DNA of 23,139 nt from Bacillota bacterium (lineage in GTDB: Bacteria > Bacillota > Desulfotomaculia > Desulfotomaculales > JAJYZD01), in the NCBI GenBank assembly GCA_021800315.1, contig JAJYZD010000020.1, positions 1 to 23,139 of the forward strand, in the 5' to 3' direction. This document shows positions 7,189 through 14,640 of the stretch, in pieces. Both the position numbers and the translations under genes were made by a program. Below the pieces are notes generated by a model. It had not been told where the DNA came from, did no database searches, and worked only from the letters and a program-made list of their open reading frames with translations. Position 1 is the first letter of the stretch. Each line of letters opens with the position of its first letter.

Positions 7189-8312
7189 TCCGAACGCAAG
7201 GCGGCCCGGCGGAGGATCCCGGCCGCCGCCTCAATGTCCGCCGCGGTCGTCCCGCGGCCCAGGCTGAGCCGCACGAGCCCCCGGGCCCAATCCGGGGCGA
7301 CACCCATCGCGCGCAAGGTAGGTGATCCGGTGTCGTCGGGATGGTGGCACGCCGAGCCTGTGCCGGCGCGAATCCCGGGGCAGGCGGCCAGCAGGGCGGC
7401 CCCCTGCCGGCCGGGAACAGCCAGAGCCAGCGTGTTGGGAAGCCGCGGCGCGGACCGGCCAAAAATCCGGCAGCCGGGAACGGTCTCCCGCAACCGTTTC
7501 TCCAGGTCATCCCGCAGGCGGGCCTGCCGGTCCGGCCCTCCGGAGTCCAGCCAGGTCCGGGCAAGGCGGGCGGCCATGCCCAGACCGGCCACCGCCGGAA
7601 CATTTTCCGTGCCGCTCCTCCGGCCCCGTTCCTGTCCCCCGCCGGCAAGCAGAGGCGGTAGTTCCAGCCCCGGCCGGATGTAGAGAGCGCCGATCCCTTT
7701 CGGGCCGTAAAATTTGTGGCCGGCCACCGTCAAGAGATCGACCCCCAGGTCTCCGACCGCGACCTCGATCTTGCCGACCGCCTGGGCGGCATCGGTGTGG
7801 ACGAGCGCGCCGGCCGCGTGAGCCAGGCGGGCAATCTCGGCCACGGGCTGGATGGTCCCGGTTTCGTTGTTGGCCAGCATGACGCTGACCAGTCCGGTGG
7901 AAACGTCCAGGGCCTCTTCCAGGGCATCGAGGCGGACGACGCCCCGGTCATCGACGGGAAGCGCCGCCACCTGCGCCCCCTCCGCCCGGAGAGCGGCCGC
8001 GGTTTCCGCCACCGCGGGGTGTTCGACGGCGGAAATCAGCAGACGGCGACGTCCTCCCGGCCGGGAGGCCCACCAGCCGCGTAGCGCCCAGTTGTCACTT
8101 TCCGTACCTCCGCCGGTCCAGACCACCGTATCCGGTGTGCTCCCGAGCAGGGCGGCCAGGGCGGCGCGGGCGTCTTCCACCGCCGCCCGCGCCGTTGTGG
8201 CTTCCGGGTAGGGGGCCGAGGGATTGTAGAAGTCGCCGCTCCAGAAGGTACTCATGGCGGCCACCGCCTCCGGAGCCACCGGCGTAGTTGCATTAAAGTC
8301 CAGATAGATCAT
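7185..8312 (-). CDS. Cysteine desulfurase (NifS/IscS-type, PLP-dependent)
   Basis: The 375-residue class-V aminotransferase removes sulfur from L-cysteine as a persulfide, or selenium from selenocysteine, on a mobile cysteine. The N-terminus IYLDFNATTPV is typical. The PLP lysine is Lys200 in VAGHKFYGPKGIG, and His98 lies in AVEHPAV. The persulfide cysteine is Cys322 in GTGSACHHPDD, the position of the group-I active-site loop. The ATG overlaps the stop of the ArsR-rhodanese gene as ATGA, so the two are translationally coupled. No IscU or Fe-S scaffold gene is nearby. Pairing with rhodanese, DsrE and sulfide:quinone oxidoreductase points to sulfane-sulfur trafficking rather than housekeeping Fe-S assembly (inference). 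Confidence 0.88.
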   Translation of the reverse strand: MIYLDFNATTPVAPEAVAAMSTFWSGDFYNPSAPYPEATTARAAVEDARAALAALLGSTPDTVVWTGGGTESDNWALRGWWASRPGGRRRLLISAVEHPAVAETAAALRAEGAQVAALPVDDRGVVRLDALEEALDVSTGLVSVMLANNETGTIQPVAEIARLAHAAGALVHTDAAQAVGKIEVAVGDLGVDLLTVAGHKFYGPKGIGALYIRPGLELPPLLAGGGQERGRRSGTENVPAVAGLGMAARLARTWLDSGGPDRQARLRDDLEKRLRETVPGCRIFGRSAPRLPNTLALAVPGRQGAALLAACPGIRAGTGSACHHPDDTGSPTLRAMGVAPDWARGLVRLSLGRGTTAADIEAAAGILRRAALRSD

Positions 8313-9022
8313 GAACCATCATTCCGTCCTTTCCCTTGGTCCGGTTCCGTTTGGTCACCCCGCACCAGGAGCAGCCCACGGGCCCGCCATTCGCCGACCC
8401 CCCCGGCCAGACGCTCGGCCCGGAACCCTTCCCGGCGCAACACGCCGACCGCGTGCGCGGCCAGAACACAATAGGGACCGCGGCAATACGCCACGATAGT
8501 GCGGTCCCGCGGCAGATCGGCCAGACGGCCGGCCAGGGTTTCCAGGGGCACGGACAGGGCGCCGGGCCAGTGCCCGGCGGCATACTCCTCCGGTGGCCGG
8601 ACATCCAGAATGACCACCGCGTCTTTTTCCCACCGTTCCCGGAGAGTGTCCACATCGACCGGTTCCAGGGCCTGATGGTCGGCGAAAAACGTCTCCGTGA
8701 CGGAGCGCATGTCGGCGTAATACTGCTCGGCGACCTCCCGCAGGGTGTGAAAGAGCGTGCACACCAGATCGTCGTGCAGACGGTAGACCACGTAGGTTCC
8801 GTGGCGTTCGCCCCGAACGAGCCGCGCTTCCTTCAGATGCTGGAGGTGCTGGGACGCGCTTCCCATCGGCAGGGCGCTCTTGCGGGCCAGTTGTTCCACG
8901 GTCATCGGCCCCTGGCAGAGAAGGTCGAGCAGTTCCAAGCGGCGCGGGTGGGCAACGGCGCGCCCGACGCGGGCGATTTGTTCGTAAACGGCGTCTTTGA
9001 ACGCCCGGTCGGCATCCCCCAT
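8309..9022 (-). CDS. ArsR-family repressor fused to a rhodanese domain
   Basis: The product has 237 residues. Residues 15-95 form a winged-helix ArsR domain: HPRRLELLDLL, then the recognition helix MGSASQHLQHLKEARLV, then a wing with GERHGTYVVYRL. Residues 125-220 form a rhodanese domain, with ILDVRPPEEYAAGHWPGA and the active-site loop CRGPYC (Cys180, Cys185). ArsR-rhodanese fusions are known sulfur or redox-linked regulators. Here the rhodanese cysteine could sense persulfide and change DNA binding (inference). It is the first gene of the leftward sulfur cluster. A G-rich ribosome-binding site precedes ATG 9022, and its promoter carries a palindrome at the transcription start, consistent with autoregulation. 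Confidence 0.9.
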   Translation of the reverse strand: MGDADRAFKDAVYEQIARVGRAVAHPRRLELLDLLCQGPMTVEQLARKSALPMGSASQHLQHLKEARLVRGERHGTYVVYRLHDDLVCTLFHTLREVAEQYYADMRSVTETFFADHQALEPVDVDTLRERWEKDAVVILDVRPPEEYAAGHWPGALSVPLETLAGRLADLPRDRTIVAYCRGPYCVLAAHAVGVLRREGFRAERLAGGVGEWRARGLLLVRGDQTEPDQGKGRNDGS

Positions 9023-9046
9023 GGATTGCCCCCCTAATTCTACGGT

Positions 9047-9062
9047 TCAATATAATAGTTGA
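9047..9062. promoter_or_regulatory. Operator-like palindrome for the ArsR-rhodanese regulator
   Basis: On the minus strand TCAACTATTATATTGA has arms TCAA-TAT and ATA-TTGA, symmetric except for one extra C. It covers roughly +1 to +15 of the predicted transcript, where an ArsR-type repressor would block initiation. The assignment rests on position and symmetry only. Confidence 0.45.
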
Positions 9063-9067
9063 TTACG

Positions 9068-9097
9068 AGTATATCAGGTACCGGGAGCCTCTGTCAA
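9068..9097 (-). promoter_or_regulatory. Sigma-A promoter of the sulfur gene cluster
   Basis: Minus strand TTGACA (9092-9097) and TATACT (9068-9073) are separated by 18 nt. The predicted start is near 9061, leaving a leader of about 38 nt before the ArsR-rhodanese ATG. No comparable promoter was seen inside the cluster. Confidence 0.7.
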
Positions 9098-9244
9098 GGG
9101 CCTGCGGCGCGGGCACAAACAAGGAATCCCCCGGTTTCCCTCTCCCGGAGGATTCGCGCCTGCAGCCATGGTTTGAAAGTTACTCTCCCCCCGGCACTTT
9201 TTGCGCCGCCTTGCCGTGGCCTTTCCCGCCCGATCTTTGTAAGC

Positions 9245-9505
9245 TCAGGAACCGCCGCGTAACAAGGCCAGGGCGCGGGCGCTCAACACCACCGGAAACG
9301 CGTGCACCCGCTCCGGCGCGAGATAGCGGGCCGGCCGGAAGCCGGGTACGGCCAGCCAGCCCTCGACCAGGCATTTTTCCAGCAGGGCTGCCGCTTCCCC
9401 CGGCGGCAGGGACAACTCCTCCATGACCCGGCCCATGATCGCGTCGGGGTAAAAGCATCCCTGCTGGTGGCGGTACAAGGCCGCCAGAAATTCCTCCCCG
9501 GTCAA
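9245..9505 (-). CDS. Small conserved-looking protein downstream of acyl-CoA ligase, function unknown
   Basis: The product has 86 residues. The start is TTG 9505, about 8 nt after AAGGA; no ATG precedes the conserved-looking N-terminus TGEEFLAALYRHQQGCFYP. It is predicted to be mostly helical and soluble, perhaps a small winged-helix-like fold given the LPPGEAAALLEKCLVEGWL segment, but I recognise no family. It follows the ligase stop by 20 nt on the same strand, so it is probably co-transcribed. The 150 nt beyond its stop, up to the divergent-side promoter, show no gene. Confidence 0.55.
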   Translation of the reverse strand: MTGEEFLAALYRHQQGCFYPDAIMGRVMEELSLPPGEAAALLEKCLVEGWLAVPGFRPARYLAPERVHAFPVVLSARALALLRGGS

Positions 9506-9525
9506 AAAAACAATCCTTCCCCCGG

Positions 9526-11139
9526 TCAGATTTCCCCGCGTTCCAAGAGTTCCCGGAGTCTCTTCTTACTGAACTTGCCCACGCTGGTCTTGGGAATCTC
9601 GTCCAGGAAGACGACGCGGTCGGGCAGCCACCAGCGGATCACCTTGCCGGCCAGAAACTCCAGCAGGGCGGCTTCATCCACCTGGTCCCGGTACGCGGCT
9701 TTGAGCACCACGCAGGCCAGCGGCCGTTCCACCCATTTGGGGTGCGGCACGGCGATTACCGCCGCTTCGGCCACCGCCGGATGGGACATGATGCAGTTTT
9801 CCAGGTCCACGGAGGAAATCCATTCGCCGCCGCTCTTGATCAGGTCCTTGGAACGGTCCACGATGGCGATGAAGCCGTCGGTATCCACGGTTACGATGTC
9901 CGAGGTGTGCAGCCAGCCGTCCGCGAACGTTTCCCGGCTGCGCTCCGGATCGCGGTAGTAGCCGTCCGCCACCCACGGCCCCTTAAGCCATAGTTCGCCC
10001 ATGGCCCGGCCGTCCCGGGGCGCTTCCCGGCCCTGGTCATCCACCACCCGCATCTCCAGTCCCGGGACCAGCCAGCCCTGTTTGGCCCGCACCTGGTAGC
10101 GGCGGTCCGCCGGCCAATCGTCCATGCGGCTTACGGGCCGGGACACCGTGGCCAAGGGGCTGGTCTCGGTCATGCCGTAAGCGTGCACGATGGTGATACC
10201 CCGCCGGTCGTAGGCCTCCAACAGGGCGCGGGGCGCGGCCGAACCGCCGCAGACTACGACCCGCAGGCTGGACAGGTCATGCTCTTCCCGCTCCAAAAGC
10301 TCCAGCAGGCCCATCCAGACCGTCGGCACCCCCGCCGCCACGGTGACCTTTTCCGTCTCAATGAGGCCGGCCAGGTCGGCCGGCGTAGGCCGGGAACCGG
10401 GGAACACCTGCCGGGAACCGGCCAGGGCGGCCGAAAAAGGCAGGCCCCAGGCGTTGGCGTGGAACATGGGGACCACCGGCAACATACAATCCCGTTCGGA
10501 CAGCCCGATGGTGTCGGCCATGAGGAAGGCCAGGCTGTGCAGGTAGAGGCCGCGGTGCGAATAGACCACCCCCTTGGGGTCGCCCGTGGTGGCCGTGGTA
10601 TAGCACATGGCCGCGGCCGAATTCTCCTCCATGTCCTCGGGAAAGGCGTAATCCGGCGCGGCCCCGGCCAACAGGTCCTCGTACAGGTGGACGGGGGCCA
10701 GGCGGGTGGCCGGGCATTCCTTCCGGTCGGTCATGACCACGAAGTGTTCGACCGTCTTCAGTTCCCCCGCCACATCCTCCAGCACCGGCAGCAGGTCCTC
10801 GTCCACGAAGATCACCCGGTCGGCGGCGTGATTGATGACATAAACCAACTGGTCGCGGAACAACCGGATGTTCAGGGTGTGCAGCACGGCCCCGCTGCAG
10901 GGAACGGCGAAATAGAGTTCCAGGTGGCGGTGGTTGTTCCAGGCCAGGGTGCCCACCCGGTCCCCGGGCCCCACGCCCAGCCCGGCCAGGACATTGGCCA
11001 GACGGGCGGTCCGTTCGTAAAACCGTCCGTAGTCATACCGGAAAAGGCCTCCGTAATCCCTCGACACGATTTCCTTCCCGGCGAAGAACTGCCGGGAGCG
11101 GGTAAGGAAATGCCGCAGCAACAAGGGAGACACCATCAT
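9526..11139 (-). CDS. AMP-forming acyl-CoA synthetase (medium/long-chain fatty acid-CoA ligase family)
   Basis: This enzyme of about 537 residues activates a carboxylic acid as acyl-AMP and then acyl-CoA. The P-loop reads YTTATTGDPKGVVYSH, slightly off the usual YTSGTTGxPKG. The A5 motif is YGMTETSP and the A7-A8 hinge is DGWLHTSDI...DRSKDLIKSGGEW. The catalytic C-terminal lysine lies in KTSVGKFSKKRL. It most resembles the AlkK-like fatty-acyl-CoA ligases; chain length cannot be read. I chose ATG 11139 over GTG 11148 because AAAGGGG lies 10 nt before it. Upstream, 43 nt away, is a hypothetical gene in the same direction. The carboxylase, hydratase and lyase genes elsewhere in the window suggest a branched-chain acid substrate (inference). 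Confidence 0.9.
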   Translation of the reverse strand: MMVSPLLLRHFLTRSRQFFAGKEIVSRDYGGLFRYDYGRFYERTARLANVLAGLGVGPGDRVGTLAWNNHRHLELYFAVPCSGAVLHTLNIRLFRDQLVYVINHAADRVIFVDEDLLPVLEDVAGELKTVEHFVVMTDRKECPATRLAPVHLYEDLLAGAAPDYAFPEDMEENSAAAMCYTTATTGDPKGVVYSHRGLYLHSLAFLMADTIGLSERDCMLPVVPMFHANAWGLPFSAALAGSRQVFPGSRPTPADLAGLIETEKVTVAAGVPTVWMGLLELLEREEHDLSSLRVVVCGGSAAPRALLEAYDRRGITIVHAYGMTETSPLATVSRPVSRMDDWPADRRYQVRAKQGWLVPGLEMRVVDDQGREAPRDGRAMGELWLKGPWVADGYYRDPERSRETFADGWLHTSDIVTVDTDGFIAIVDRSKDLIKSGGEWISSVDLENCIMSHPAVAEAAVIAVPHPKWVERPLACVVLKAAYRDQVDEAALLEFLAGKVIRWWLPDRVVFLDEIPKTSVGKFSKKRLRELLERGEI

Positions 11140-11182
11140 TTCCGCCACACCCCTTTCGGAAAATACGGCCTGGTGGCCGGTC

Positions 11183-11764
11183 TCAACCTATTTCGCGGAT
11201 CGCCTGCTTCACCTCGTTCAGCTTCTCCTCGAACTGGGCGGTCAGCTGCGCCCGGGTCCGGCTCCACTCTTCCAGGAAAGCGGGCTGCCTTGCCACGTCG
11301 ATGGTCATGCCCGGACGCGATTCGGCCTTCCTTTTGGCCCCGGCCGCCCGCTGGCTGAAATTGGCCTTCAGCCGCTGGTAGGTGCTGTCAAGTACCTTGC
11401 CGTAGTAGTCGAACAAATACTCCAACTCGCCCAGGGCCTCGGCCAAAGCCCCCTTGTCGGCGGCGGTCGCCACCAGACCGTTCATGGCGCGTCGGTTGGC
11501 CTCCCGTCCCTCGTCGTCCGCCGGCAGGCCGATGTGGAGCAGGAAGGTTTCCCGCGCCCCCTCGGCCAGGTAGGGCCGTAAGGAGCGGTCCTGCCGGCCC
11601 AGGTCGGCGGCCAGGTCGAAGTCCTGCCCGTTCAGGAAACGGACCGCCATCATCCGGCCCTTGGGCAGGTTGTCGGCCCGCGCCAGTTCCCAGGCGGGCA
11701 CCTCCTGCATTTGCCCGGCCCGTTCCATGGCTTTTTCAAACGCCGACTTTATCCGGTCGTCCAC
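11183..11764 (-). CDS. Hypothetical helical protein upstream of acyl-CoA ligase
   Basis: The product has 193 residues, with no recognised family, signal peptide or membrane segment. I chose GTG 11764 (reads MDDRIKSAFEKAMERAG), 8 nt after GGAGG. The open frame extends 41 codons upstream but that part has no coding character. The middle (ELEYLFDYYGKVLDSTYQRLK) and the last 35 residues (charged heptad-like) suggest helices or a coiled coil. It is the first gene of a leftward unit with the ligase and is driven by a strong promoter at 11959-11987 with a leader of about 190 nt. Confidence 0.65.
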   Translation of the reverse strand: MDDRIKSAFEKAMERAGQMQEVPAWELARADNLPKGRMMAVRFLNGQDFDLAADLGRQDRSLRPYLAEGARETFLLHIGLPADDEGREANRRAMNGLVATAADKGALAEALGELEYLFDYYGKVLDSTYQRLKANFSQRAAGAKRKAESRPGMTIDVARQPAFLEEWSRTRAQLTAQFEEKLNEVKQAIREIG

Positions 11765-11936
11765 GCATGTACCTCCGTCTTCGCTAGAAGTTAATTTATT
11801 AATACCATCCGTTGGGGGAAATATCCTGCCGCGAGAGAAAGGAAAGTCCGAAATTCCCGCCTGGAAAGGGCAGCCGGTTCTGCCCACTCCCGGGCGGCGA
11901 TAACCGGATTTTAGAAATATTTTAGATTTTTTTCAG

Positions 11937-11966
11937 TTTACTTTAAATAACCAGTAGTATTATACT
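11937..11966 (+). promoter_or_regulatory. Promoter of the HtrA protease gene
   Basis: TTTACT (11937-11942) and TATACT (11961-11966) are spaced 18 nt. The predicted start near 11973 leaves about 30 nt before the HtrA ATG, including AAGGAG. The -10 lies inside the palindrome TAGTATTATACTA (11955-11967), shared with the leftward promoter. Confidence 0.55.
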
Positions 11967-11987
11967 AGCCAATATGCGAACTGTCAG
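11959..11987 (-). promoter_or_regulatory. Leftward promoter for the hypothetical/acyl-CoA ligase unit, overlapping the HtrA promoter
   Basis: Minus strand CTGACA (11982-11987), a 17-nt spacer and a perfect TATAAT (11959-11964). It overlaps the -10 of the opposing HtrA promoter, and its -35 falls in the HtrA 5' leader, so the two polymerases would exclude each other. Confidence 0.6.
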
Positions 11988-12003
11988 AAAGGAGATCAAC
12001 CAT

Positions 12004-13179
12004 ATGAACCGCCGCAACGTACTGAAATTGGGGGCCGTGTTTTTCGCCGGGGCGCTCGTCGTACTGCTTATGATCAACGCGTTCCCCGGCCTGGGACGGG
12101 CCCTGGCCGGCGCCCGGACCGTCACGGCCGGTCTCGCCGGCTCCCAGACCCCTACGGCCACCACGGCCGCCGTAGTGCAAAGCTCGATACCAACCGGGGT
12201 TTTCGGACCGGAAACCATCGCCGACATCGTGGCCAAGGCCAGCCCCGCGGTGGTAAAGGTCACCTCCATGGTGACCAGCCAGGTCGCCAATCCCTTTGTC
12301 AACGATCCTTTTTTCCAGCAGTTTTTCGGCAACCAGTTCTCCTCTCCCCAAACCCAGACGCAGGAGATGCTGGGGTCGGGCTTCATCTTCCGGCCTGACG
12401 GCTACATCCTGACCAACGACCACGTGATCAACGGGGCCAACTCCGTAACGGTCACCCTGGCCGGCCAGGACAAAACCTATCCGGCCACGGTGGTGGGCAC
12501 CGACTACAACCTCGACCTGGCCGTGCTGAAAATCAACGCCGGCAGCAACCTGCCCACCCTGGCGCTGGGCAACTCCAACCAGGCCCGGGTCGGTGACTGG
12601 GTGATCGCCATCGGCAACCCCTACGGGCTGGATCACACCGTAACAGTGGGGGTATTGAGCGCCAAGGGCCGCCCCATCACCGCCGGCAACCGCACCTACT
12701 CGAACCTCATGCAGACCGACGCCGCCATCAACCCCGGCAACAGCGGCGGCCCGCTCTTAAACCTGTCCGGACAGGTCATCGGCATCAACACGGCCATGGA
12801 CCAGCAGGCCCAGGGGATCGGCTTCGCCATTCCCACCAGCACCGTGTCCAGCGTATTGACCAATCTCATTAACCACACCCCCACTTCCTACCTGGGCGTG
12901 TCGGTGGAGACGGTACCGCGGTACGTAGCCGACCAACTCAATCTTCCCTCCGGGCAGGGCACCCTGGTGGCCGCGGTCGAACCCAACAGCCCGGCCGCCA
13001 CCGCGGGTCTCCAGCAGGGTGACGTCATCGTATCCTTCAACGGCCAGACGGTGGAGGGACCGGACGGCCTGGTGGCCCAGGTGCGCGGCTCCTCGCCGGG
13101 ATCCCGGGCGACATTGGCGATTTACCGTAACGGCCGTAAGATCACGGTCACCGTCACCATAGGTTCGAACAACGGTTAG
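12004..13179 (+). CDS. HtrA/DegP-type serine protease, membrane-anchored, one PDZ domain
   Basis: The product has 391 residues. ATG 12004 has AAGGAG 9 nt upstream; an in-frame ATG at 11974 has none. Residues 8-27 form a single N-terminal membrane anchor, placing the protease outside the cytoplasmic membrane. The trypsin-like domain has His140 (TNDHVI), Asp171 (NLDLAVL) and Ser247 (PGNSGGP), a complete catalytic triad. One PDZ domain spans about residues 296-388, with the carboxylate-binding loop beginning YLGVSVE. This matches single-PDZ HtrA proteases of Gram-positive bacteria, which degrade misfolded exported proteins. It stands alone under its own promoter; no two-component system is next to it. 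The residue before the catalytic His is Asp where Tyr or Ser is more usual, a minor variation. Confidence 0.92.
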   Translation: MNRRNVLKLGAVFFAGALVVLLMINAFPGLGRALAGARTVTAGLAGSQTPTATTAAVVQSSIPTGVFGPETIADIVAKASPAVVKVTSMVTSQVANPFVNDPFFQQFFGNQFSSPQTQTQEMLGSGFIFRPDGYILTNDHVINGANSVTVTLAGQDKTYPATVVGTDYNLDLAVLKINAGSNLPTLALGNSNQARVGDWVIAIGNPYGLDHTVTVGVLSAKGRPITAGNRTYSNLMQTDAAINPGNSGGPLLNLSGQVIGINTAMDQQAQGIGFAIPTSTVSSVLTNLINHTPTSYLGVSVETVPRYVADQLNLPSGQGTLVAAVEPNSPAATAGLQQGDVIVSFNGQTVEGPDGLVAQVRGSSPGSRATLAIYRNGRKITVTVTIGSNNG

Positions 13180-13221
13180 AATGTTCACCCATTCCAGTGC
13201 AATCAGAAGGAGTTTGAACAA

Positions 13222-13262
13222 AGCCGGCGAACTTTCTTACCAGGATTAGAAAGGCGCCGGCT
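13222..13262. other. Long two-part hairpin between htrA and the HdrD-like gene
   Basis: AGCCGGCG (13222-13229) pairs with CGCCGGCT (13255-13262). Inside, CTTTCT (13232-13237) pairs with AGAAAG (13248-13253) around a 10-nt loop. No T-tract follows on the plus strand (GTCCGTTTGACG), so it is not a classic intrinsic terminator; it may be an RNA stability, processing or attenuation element. It ends about 36 nt before the next start codon. Confidence 0.45.
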
Positions 13263-13298
13263 GTCCGTTTGACGGCGCGACGGGAGAGAAGACTTGAG

Positions 13299-14450
13299 TT
13301 GGCTGATATCGTTGTTTTTCCGGAAGTACGGGAAGCCATTCTCGCCTGCGGGGGCGACCCCATCAACACCTGCTTTCAATGCGGCGTCTGCAGCGCCACC
13401 TGCCCCTGGGGCCGGGTAGCCGGCAGCCCTTTCAACATCAGGGCCATGATGCACATGGGGCGGCTGGGTTACGAAGGTTTCGAAACCGAGGACATCCTTT
13501 ACGCCTGCACCACCTGCAGCCACTGCGGCGCCCGCTGCCCCCGCCAGGTCGGGATCGTGGACGTGGTCCGGGCCATGCGCAACGTGATCGGGGAAACGGG
13601 GTCGATTCCCAAGACCCTGCGCGCCCCCGTCGGCAGCATCAAGGCCAACGGCAACCCCTGGGGCCAGGAGAGGGCCGATCGCCGGCTGTGGATGAAAGAC
13701 CCGGTCCCTGAATTCACCGCGGAGACGGAATACTTTCTCTTTGTCTGTTGCACTTCCGCCTACGATGGACGCAGTCAAAACATTGCCCGGTCGGTCGCGC
13801 GTCTTTTGGACCGCGCCGGGGTATCCTACGGGGTGATCGGGAACGAAGAGCAGTGCTGCGGCGAGTCCCTGCGCAAAATCGGGGCCGAGGAAGACTTCAC
13901 CGCCCTGACCAGGGCCAACATCGCGCTCTATCAAAAGAAAGGCGTGCGGAAGATCATCACCACCTCGCCCCACACCCTCTTCACCTTGAAAAAGGAGTAC
14001 CCGGAACTGGGCGGAGAATTCGAGGTGCTGCACTACACCGAACTCCTGGCCTCCCTGGTGGAACAGGGGAAACTCACTTTCCGGGCCCGGCCGGAAACCA
14101 CGGTCATTTACCACGATCCCTGCTACCTGGGGCGCCACAACGGGATCTACGACGCGCCGCGCCGGCTCCTCGCCGCGGTCCCCGGCCTAACCCCGACCGA
14201 TTTCGAGCCCTCCCGCGAAGACAGCCTGTGTTGCGGCGGCGGCGGTGCCCGCATCTGGATGGAGACCAAGCCGGGCATGCGGTTTTCCGACCAGAAAGTC
14301 GACCAGGCGGTGAAAAAGGGAGCCGGTGTCCTCGCCACGGCCTGTCCCTACTGCATAGTGATGCTGGAGGACAGCGCCAGAAACGCGGGTTGCGGGGAAA
14401 CCCTCCTGGTCCGTGACATAAGCGAAGTGCTGGCTTCGGCCCTGGCCTGA
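13299..14450 (+). CDS. HdrD/GlpC-like iron-sulfur protein with two 4Fe-4S motifs and two CCG domains
   Basis: The product has 383 residues. The N-terminus carries two 4Fe-4S motifs (CFQCGVCSATCP and CTTCSHCGARCP, residues ~27-85). Two cysteine-rich CCG domains follow: one ends NEEQCCGE, the other has HDPCYLGRH and SLCCGGGGARIW, and ACPYC closes it. In heterodisulfide reductase HdrB/HdrD the CCG cysteines bind a special [4Fe-4S] cluster. Relatives beside acyl-CoA genes are thought to pass electrons from ETF or acyl-CoA dehydrogenases to quinones. TTG 13299 is the start because GGGAGAGAAG lies 7 nt upstream. There is no membrane segment, so a membrane partner (HdrE- or NarI-like) would be encoded elsewhere. 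An electron-transfer role in fatty-acid oxidation is inference from the neighbourhood. Confidence 0.85.
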   Translation: MADIVVFPEVREAILACGGDPINTCFQCGVCSATCPWGRVAGSPFNIRAMMHMGRLGYEGFETEDILYACTTCSHCGARCPRQVGIVDVVRAMRNVIGETGSIPKTLRAPVGSIKANGNPWGQERADRRLWMKDPVPEFTAETEYFLFVCCTSAYDGRSQNIARSVARLLDRAGVSYGVIGNEEQCCGESLRKIGAEEDFTALTRANIALYQKKGVRKIITTSPHTLFTLKKEYPELGGEFEVLHYTELLASLVEQGKLTFRARPETTVIYHDPCYLGRHNGIYDAPRRLLAAVPGLTPTDFEPSREDSLCCGGGGARIWMETKPGMRFSDQKVDQAVKKGAGVLATACPYCIVMLEDSARNAGCGETLLVRDISEVLASALA

Positions 14451-14460
14451 ACCCGGCCCT

Positions 14461-14631
14461 GACTAAACCACCAGCTGCTGAAGCAGGTGGGTTGGCTGCC
14501 GAATGAAAGTCGGCAAAATGGAGGTACCCGCCCGCAGGGGGCGTCGGGGTCAAAGAAGCAGGTGTTAAGACGGTCCACCTGAAAGGCGGAGGTATCAGAC
14601 CTGGCGGTTAGAAAATCACTCGACAGGAGTG
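14461..14631 (+). ncRNA. Structured RNA leader or IS200/IS605-like end: six consecutive hairpins before the CMD-family gene
   Basis: H1 14468-14490 (CCACC/GGTGG plus GCT/AGC), H2 14497-14515 (TGCCGA/TCGGCA), H3 14529-14543 (CGCCC/GGGCG), H4 14559-14581 (CAGGTG/CACCTG), H5 14590-14602 (AGGT/ACCT, weak), H6 14617-14631 (CACTC/GAGTG). H6 contains most of the AGGAG ribosome-binding site for ATG 14641. No ORF occupies the stretch. H1 with flanking AAACC/GGTT resembles hairpins at ends of IS200/IS605 elements, so a transposon remnant or omega-RNA-like scaffold is an alternative to a riboswitch-type leader. Confidence 0.4.
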
Positions 14632-14640
14632 TTACGCAAA

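Noticed and set aside
13158..13175. GGTTCGAA stretch resembling a tRNA T-arm
   Set aside because: It lies at the end of the HtrA coding sequence and no acceptor or anticodon stems can be built around it.
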